NCBI GenBank assembly: GCA_027943335.1
Contig: BSBK01008849.1
Span: 402,223-466,222, forward strand
Length of the DNA: 64,000 nt
Direction: 5' to 3'
DNA from: Chamaecyparis obtusa
Lineage: Eukaryota; Streptophyta; Pinopsida; Cupressales; Cupressaceae
Each line of letters begins with the position of its first letter. The stretch's first letter is position 1. Of this stretch, positions 39,201 to 48,200 are shown one piece after another. The notes under the pieces were generated by a model. It did not search any database, had not been told where the DNA came from, and saw only the letters and a program-made list of their open reading frames with translations. Both the position numbers and the translations under genes were made by a program.

Positions 39201-42200
39201 TCACAAAATATAGCATAGGAAAGAGAAAAAAGGACATGTTCAAATTACTATCACTTGAAAGGACATATACACCATCCCACATGTGTGCACACACACTCTA
39301 TTAGCATAGCAAAAATCCAGTTTGCAAACAATTTATTATTTTCCAAAAATATAAAGCATTTCAGTGTTCAGTATTGGCCACGTACAAAACAACGTTAGGA
39401 TCAAAATCAGAGGAAGAACCAATTAATTTATAACATTAATAGACAGATGGAACTTCTCAAATAAAATTGTCAAGATATTTTGGTTTAAACTTTAGCAAGT
39501 TAACATTTTCTCAAGAATTTATGTAAATCATTACAAAGAAAATAAGAAATCAACAGCTGTTTATTCTAGTTACTGAATCATGTTAATTTGCTGCATTTTC
39601 ATTTAAACATAGAAAACAGATTCACAGGCATGATAAATAAGTTAATAACAAGCATACCTGATCACTTTCTTGTACAAGTTGATATTCCCAAAATTTAACA
39701 TCATGATCTGCACTTCCAGTTATAAACCCAGACCCATCTACTGTTGGCACAAGAGACCAAATGGATCCTGAGTGAGCTTCTATAATGTTGGAGCGTTCAC
39801 CAGATCCAATGTCAAATATTTCCACTGATCCAGATTTTGTACCAACAACTGCATGCCGATTCCCAGGGACGAAAGAGCTACAAAGGCCATAACCTGCTTC
39901 CATTGTACGCAGGCAGGAACAAGTGCTTGGGTTCCAAATTTTCACTGAATTATGGCTAGTTGACATAAGTAACGAGTTGTCAGAGCTCAATGTAAGACTC
40001 CTGATGTCAGCTCCATGCCCTGGAAGATTGATGGCATGAATTTGTACTGATGACTCCTCACCAACCTCATAAACTTCCAATGCATTGTTGTGAAGAGATA
40101 CTGCTATGGTAGCTTTAAGCCCTTTCTTTGGTGGAACGGGACAAAAAGAAATTGAACGGATTTTATGTTTTGCTCGTAGAATATGAAGAAACTGGAAAAC
40201 ATCAGAAGCAGACATGCCACCAAGATCATCATCTACCTCCACAGGCTCAATTCCTTCATTGTTAGCTACATCTGTACCAGCTTTCTTCAGAGCCTTTTCA
40301 CGCTTTCTACGAATTTTTCGTTTTGCTTTCTTCAATGCCTCTTTTTCACTCAAAACACGGAATATTTCAACCACTTTCCCAGCTACCTGGCAGGCAAGAA
40401 GTGACCCAGTACTATTAAATCTTATTGTTACAACCCTGTCCTTATTTTGCCGCTTAATACCTCCAAGATAGGTCAAAACTTCCCACTTACTTTGTTTCAG
40501 AATGTGACTTTCATCATTCTCTAGATTAGCATCCTTAGTTCCATTGGCAACACTCTCTTCTTTAAGCATTTCTTGATGGATATTATAAACACGCATTTCA
40601 TGATCAGCTGAGCCAGTGACAAGGAAGCGCTCCTCAGGGTCCACACAAATAGACCAGATTTCACTGTGATGACCAGATATAATTTGCATGCAGTATTGAG
40701 CATCAAGATCCCAAACCCGCATTAAATTATCCTTGGAAGAACTTACAAGCCTTTTGTCACCTTCTAGAAAAACAAGATCTGTCACCTGTAAATGCAACAT
40801 AATAAACAAGGTAATGAAAACATGCCTGAAGTATTAACACAAAGATCAAAGCAATGGTAGAAACTTATAGGAGATGCAAGAGTCTGACAAAAAAAGAAAG
40901 AAAACTATGAATTCAAACCTAAAAGGCCAATTCTGTAATGCAAAATTCACACCTGATCTCGATGACCACGAAGACGGAAAAGTCCTGCTTCACCAACTGC
41001 ATCCCATATGACAATGTCTGTGTCTTTGCTTCCAGATGCAAGCAAGTAACCTGTTTTACTATAGCATAGCACAGTAGTGGCTCCTTTATGCCCGTTTAAA
41101 GTAGTTTCACATGTACCTTTAACTGTATCCCATATTCTTATACTGCCATCAGCATATCCACTAGCAACCTACAAAACATCAATTTGAATGAATTTAGACA
41201 AGCTAACTTTTTCAAAGAGTTTCATGAATGAAACATTAACAAATATATAAGAGGAAATTCTAGATATCTCTAAATATATTCTCCAACTGTTGCCATAACA
41301 CTGAACAAACCATTAAATTCAATTCAAATTGTCCCTTGGTATATTTTGAAAATAAAAAAACTAAAACCAATCTTGAACACATTCTGTCAAGCCCTACAGC
41401 GTTACTTCTGTAAAGAGGGGTTCTATTCTAATTTCTTAAGTATTGCATATGAACTTGACGGAGCATGGATATGTTTCCCAGTTTTGACCAAATGCTCACT
41501 TTTAGAAGATCAAATTATGTTAAAAAGAAGCTAAAGTGAAACTGAACTTTCATTTTGGCTGAAGAAATCTGGATTCTAGCATGGTTTCCTTAGAGACTGT
41601 CTACACCTATTAACTTCCCAGGAGATCTTAAACGACTATACCTTTATAAAACACATCCTTGAAGATTTCCATACAACAGAAAAACTTACATGTAATATAT
41701 ATTAGATAATATTATTTCACTTTGCTCACTCTTTCCACGTTCCATACATTAGATATATTTCACTTTGTTCCCTATTTCCATGTTTGCTATATATATCTAT
41801 ATATATAATATATATATATATACGTGGAACATTACACGTACTATTTCACTTTGTGCCCTCTTTCCATGTCTAATATATATCACTTTCACAATTTCAGAAA
41901 GACCTTTACTGAAATTGTTCTGAAATGCCTACTAAGTTCCATGAAACTGGAAAGGAAGACAGACCTGTGGCATCTGCACATCCTAAAGCATCTCAAACTT
42001 GCTGATTTATCTTTTGCAAAGGAATGAGAACAGGCAGTTGATGTTAGATATATGCTCTCACATTTTTGACTTAGGTTTACGATTTATTTTCCTACTTGTT
42101 GTGAGGTTTCACACCATCGCACCATTGCCAATGGGGACCCCCTCTTTTTGCTTTAGTAGTAGGAGTAGTGGTCTTAGGTGGTAGCAATTTTCAGGTCTCC

Positions 42201-45200
42201 AAGTCCAAGAGATGAGTTTGAGCAATTTTGGCCTGCTAGGAAGTCAAGTCTATCTGGGATGTGAGTGAGAGCTAGGCTAAGCTAGTCAAGGATGTGGAGT
42301 TGAAACCAAGTGATTTGTGATGAAATGAGTTAAAACCTTTTGATAATTCTTGATACAGCTTTGATTTACCTTAGAAAGTCAGGAAAGGTTGTGAGAGTTA
42401 ACACTGTTGAAGACATGCTCAATCCTGAAATTTGGCCAAGTCTGAAATTTTTTGAAAACTCTCAAAATCTAGAATCTTTAATATAAATCCTATGAAGCTC
42501 AAACCTATCTCGAACATCCTAACAGTATTTATATAATATATAACTTAAAGTATAAGTTATATTAACTTATACTTTAATGTTATATTTTATATAAATCACT
42601 TCGCCCTCTAAGCTAAAAAATTGACTAAGTCTGGATGAAGAGAGCAAAGGATGGCGGAATTCCTCCCAGCCCAAGAATTTTGCCCCAAGAAATTCCTCTA
42701 TTTCCAAAACCTCCACCCAAGTTGTGGAGATTAAGAAATTGATGAGCAAGGCAATTGAAATGACGAAATTGTGAAGGTAGGAGGTAAGTTGTTCAACCAA
42801 AGCAAAGAGCATGAAATCAGGTCAGAATTCCTCTAATCCTAGGATTCCGCACATAATAATTCCTCAACTTTTGAAATCTCCGCCCATGAGAAGCTTTGCT
42901 TCCTTCATGAAGTCAAACACTCAAATTGTGAGGATTGGAAAGTGGTGATGAGATGTTGAAAATAATGATGTGGAAAGGGGATAATGATCAGATTTTCTTT
43001 GAGCAAGAAATGGACATGAAATCAGGTCGTAATTCCTCTAATCCTAGGAATTCCGCCCTCAAGAGTTCCTCTCACCAAAATCTCCACCCTTGCAATGAGG
43101 ACAATCAAATACCCAAGAGGAGAGAAGAAATAATCGATGAAGGAAGAGGCCAAATGATGATAGTTGAACAAAATTAAAGATGAAATGTTGAAGGTAAATG
43201 AGAAATTGAAGAAGCCAATATCAAGGGAAAATCAGACCTTGGCAGAATTCCTCTAATCCTAGGAATTCCACCCATAAGAATTCCTCAAAAACCAACATCT
43301 CCGCCCCCTCAACATGAGTTTTTTCTTGGAACATTGATCAACTCCAGAATTTGGTGTGGCTATGGGCATTGATTAGAGATGAAATTTGACAAGATTTGAA
43401 GGGTGAAATCAAGTTTTTTTAGGCCAAAAATAATAGAAGAGCAAATCATATCAGAATTCCTCTAATCCTAGGAATTCTGCCTTGAATCAAAAGAACAAAA
43501 ATGGATGCAAAACAACAGCAAACACCCTTCTAACCCTCCAAAATGATGAAATCTGCCAAGAACTTGTGGATCTATCAATCAAATAAGGTCTTTAAGGAGG
43601 GTGGAATTTTTCATTGGAGAGGAATTTCATTCCTTAACTCCCAAAAACTCCACCATGGGCTGAGAATGAAAGACAAAAGTCCCAAACTTGTGCAATTTAA
43701 ATGGATAACAAAGTGATTCTCCTCTTCCAATGGAGATTTTTTAGTGCAAAAGGGGCAATGCGGAGCCAAGTAATGTCTTGGCCGAATTCCTCTAATCCTA
43801 GGAATTCCGCCCAAGACTTTTCCTCAAAACTTAAAATCTCTGCCTTGGAGAAAGTTAGCAGCAAGAGCGCCAAAAAATTCAAGATTTTAAACCTCAGATT
43901 TTCAAAGCAAAAAATAACAATTTCAAGCAAATATGAAATTGATCCAAATGAGGAGAAAATCAATTAACTCAAATGGACAAACAGCTGAGGCAAAAAGGGG
44001 GTGACTTATGTGCCTAAGAAGAAACAAAATTTAATTTAATTCCCCCCCTTGATCATGTTCGGCCTCAAGCAGATGAAAAGGATTAAATAAAATGATTTTA
44101 TTGGCCTGAAAAGACCAAATCGGCCCAAGGAGTGCACCTATCCCTTCAAGTTATTGGTCGATCCTAACCGGCCATTCTCTGATTTTTTTACAAATATATC
44201 TCAAGTAGATTGAAACAAATAAAAACATAACCAGCAGATATATATTCAAATAACCAGCAAATATAATCTTATAAAACTTCTCAGAAGATGGTTTGTATTA
44301 TACAACAGCAATACAATAACCATGCATTACAAAATCCACCCTGAAATACAGAAAATAACAGTAAGATCGGATGACCAAGAACCTAGTAAAAAAATGGTGA
44401 ACTCTGATGTGAATCTGCACCGGAGATGAATTGGGTTTCCGTCCTATCCACCGAGAAATCCTGAAGGTTTCCGTCCTCAGGATTCTGATTCGAAAGTTGA
44501 AGCTTCCCGAATTCTCACTGAGAAATAAAATTCATAAACTGAAGCATACACAATGAGACTCCAAGCCTCCTCTTATGGCTACAGTTGTGACTCTTCAGTT
44601 TCCCCACTTTGTCTCTTCATATTCCCATTCTATCTCTTTATAATTCCACTTTAAGTCACTTTTAAATAAATATGACCGTTGAGTCATAAAGTGATATAAT
44701 AAATAAAGTGAGGAATCTGCCGGCATTAAAACGGGGGACCAAATGAGGTTGGATGACGTCGTGTGATAGCTTGCCGGAAAACTCTCGGCGAGGTGCTCCA
44801 AGTCCACTACTGAAAAGCCAAGAATTATGAACCCTGTCGACTTACTATAAATAGTAAGACCCTGGAAACCTGTGAAAACTACTCCGATTGGCCTGAAACT
44901 GAAATCACCTAGGCCAATTATCTCTTGGAACACTGCCACACCTCGGTTAGCCCTCCGGGCCAAGATAAAAAAGCGAATGACACGGCACTAAATAATGTAC
45001 CCCAAAAAGGGGACATTCCAGTCGCCTACATAAAGGAGGAAAGGTTGATTCATTTCAACATCAAAATCAAAACAATTCTCACCTCTGCTCAAGGCAGCGA
45101 GCTATTTCCCAATTGTCAACAAACTATCATAGGAGGAAGTGAGTTATCTAAGGAGAGTTTAGATCAGCGAAATCCTCTTGAAGTTGCAGCGATTTCTCCA

Positions 45201-48200
45201 TCAAGACAGTGAACTATTGAGAAGAGGGAGAGAATTATTTTGAAAAGACAGCAGATTGTCTTGTTATCAACCATTTTTAGACATCAAAAGGCAACGATTT
45301 AGAACATTAAGGCAGATTCCTTCCTAAAATCTGAGATAGGGAGGGTGAAAAAACTAAAATCTGGGTATGCTCTATTGCAAAATCCATTTGATCTCCAGAT
45401 TTTAAAATGATATCATTTCAAAATTTGCAAGAAGAAAGAGAAATGTGATCTTGAACTAAGGAAAATCCATGATAAAATTGTCGTTTGCCTCCTTGTTTAG
45501 ATGTAGAAGAAAGTGGAATTTAGATGCAATTTCATTTCAGATTGCCTTCAATTTGTTTATTTCCTATCAATTTTGTGAGCTTAATGAAATCTTTCCTTTG
45601 ATTTGCAAGGTAAGTCGTTCAAGGAGAGGCTAGGAGAGCAAGGAAATGGTGGCAAGTCAAGCTCAAAACTTCAAGCGAGAGAATGCTCGAGGACTTCAAA
45701 TAAGAAGGGCGTTCAAAATTAGACTATCAAAGTGAAAATTCAAGGCAAGATCAAGATGGAAGAGAGTGAACAAATTTACAAATCTACAAGTAGAGAAAAT
45801 TTATCCTCAACTTGAATTTCCTCCAGAAATCCAAGTTCATTTTGAAGCATCCAAGTGCATGAAGACTTCATCACTTCAAGAAGTTCAAGATTCAAGTTTG
45901 CAAGTACAATCAAGTTCAAATCATGGCAATGAGAAAATTTCCAAAAACGAAGATGGAGAAAATTTGATAAGATGAAGCAATTTGGGATGCCATCACAATT
46001 GAAGGCTTGATAATGTTAAGTATCAAGAGATATTTTCTCATCACCAAAGAATTGATCAAGACTACAAGATAAAAATGTTGAGGTAGCGCCCACTTGTCTT
46101 CTACCAATCAGAAAATTCTATTCAAGCACATTCAATCATACTATGCCAAGTGTACCATTTTCTCATTGGCTCTCAAAAGCATTGTAGTTTTCTTATTGGC
46201 CCACAAGGTGGTGCCTTCATGTAATTGGTTGATAGGGTGGCAACCCTAGTTAGGGTTTGTAGGGATTAATCTTAGCCCTTGATCTTGAGTCGATCTTGGC
46301 CCTTCATTGAAATTGAACAATTATAAAAGGCTAAGGCCTTCTCATTTGTAAAGAGTTAGATTTTAGACTCATTAGAGAGGAGACTAAGAAGAGAAGTAGA
46401 GTAGGAGAGGAGACTTGGTGAAATTGTTGCCATAATGCTATCGAAGCAATTGATGATTCATTGTTGGTCTTCATGGTGGATTACTTAATGTTGCTTTGAA
46501 GTGTTGCATGGTTTCTTCAATTCCTCACTTAGATTAGAGTTCATTTCATGTTGAGTAGAAATATTAGTAGATGGATGTAACATATTGTTGAATGGTGATT
46601 AATGGTGAAGCTAGTGTCCATACCTTTTGGTACTTGCTGATTGTGAGTAACAGTGCAAGGTTAGACTGGGCCTAAATTACAAGTGTTTAACTTCCATTGG
46701 AGATGTTCATTTAGATTGCACCTTCATAGGGTATTTGGATGAATATTGACAATGTGAAAATCATTCCTACATCCTTAGAAGATAGCACCCTCTTATGCCT
46801 AGTTGACACGGCGAAGCAAGGATTGGTTAAAGGCTCACCCCATCATCAACATTGCCTTACATTCTTAGAGTTGGATAGAATTTCTAAACTTTTTCCTTTG
46901 CAAGTTATTTGGTTGGGAGTGATTGAAGAAGTTAAAATCAAATTGGTATCCATTGAATGAATAGTAGAAGCCCCTTTGTGATAACCAGCATATCACATCA
47001 TTATACTAGAGTGAAAGTCCACAATAAGAAGGAACCTTGAGGTTGTCTCATTTGATCTAACAATTCATCTACATTGTTTAGCATATGAGCATCCTTATTC
47101 AAGAGAGAGTTGGAGATTTGGTATTTCATCTTGAAATACTAAGTATTCGATTATGTATGTTGTAGTAGAACAAAACTCACATCATCAACACTATTGAATC
47201 ATATGTTTGGATTAGTAAAACTAACCACATCCTAAGTGGTTGTTCCACCTTGTTCTATGTGTATTCCTATTGTACACAATATCATTAAGTGAGAACAGAA
47301 GGAAATTCGAATGACTTTGATATTCTCATGAATACGCTGTGTTTATTCCTCAATCTTCTTCTTCCTCCTCAATTGATCCCGTGAGTGTATTTTATAAGTT
47401 GAAACTCCTGAAATTCCAGTATCAGAGTCAGGAACAGCTAGGTCAGGAGATGTCAGAAACTTTGTGTAGACAGTATTAGAAAACGGAGAATTGGAGGAGA
47501 GTGGAGATTCAAAAGGAAACTCTACAGGAAAATGTAGATACTTCTGGAAACTTGCAGCAAGCTGAGCTAAATGCTGGAAATCCTAAAACTCCTAAAATGT
47601 ATCTCAAAATCGTCATAAATGTTTCAGAGTTTTCCAGAAACATTTATAGAACGCTTTCAACTAGTCTCCAGGGATTCCCATAAGTTGATGTTATCAGAAA
47701 CGTTTTGAAAATCACGAAACATGTCATCAGCACAGTCTGCTATTTAATTAACTTCTTTTAAGTCATCCATTTAATGAATAAAGATAAAATGCCATCTTCA
47801 CACAGAATTGATCTCATGATGCAGGTTCAATCAATGATGCTCAAAAAACTAGATGCTCTACACTCTTACAAGTATGCCTACATAAAATGAGTGCGAGAAG
47901 TCAAGCCCATGAGAGATCAATTCTTTGGAATCAATACTGAACAAAATGGTTCGTGGCGATTGACTCGTTGACAAATAGCCAATTCCCATTAATTGATATT
48001 TCAACATGAGACACTACAGAAAATATCAATATTTAAAACAAAATTGGATAGCCTCAAAGTGTAAAGCGATGCGCCTGCATTTTTTCTAAAAACCCAAATT
48101 TCGAATCCCTGAATGATGTAATAAGCGTGAAAATAAATAGATTCCAAAGTTCCTGAGTGTCGTGTACCACAATAAAATTTGGTAAATGACATCTAAGCTG

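Larger units (their letters stand above)
13463..39657 (-). other. UTP12 intron 3 (26.2 kb), repeat-filled
   Basis: Bounded by donor GTATGC after exon 3 and acceptor TTTTCAG before exon 4. It contains, on either strand, a truncated LINE, an RNase H relic, solo and fused LTRs, a hAT relic, LTR element A and a second LINE. I saw nothing attributable to a gene in 13,463-14,618, 20,100-21,276, 23,070-26,690, 29,030-29,922, 32,330-34,850 and 38,580-39,657, apart from AT-rich or unclassified repeat sequence. Confidence 0.9.
42060..47190 (+). mobile_element. LTR element B
   Basis: Inverse relative of element A: the ends correspond (42,060-42,600 and 46,390-47,190). Contents in order: A-like internal sequence, palindromic array 42,650-43,830, an inserted LTR up to 45,020, about 1 kb of unclassified sequence, and an LTR 46,076-47,190. 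No coding motifs were seen, so it is probably non-autonomous or decayed. It lies in UTP12 intron 1, antisense to the gene. Confidence 0.65.

Noticed and set aside
42825..43807. CRISPR-like array because of regularly spaced short repeats
   Set aside because: The context is a plant intron and LTR element; intervals are over 180 bp and no cas genes are present.
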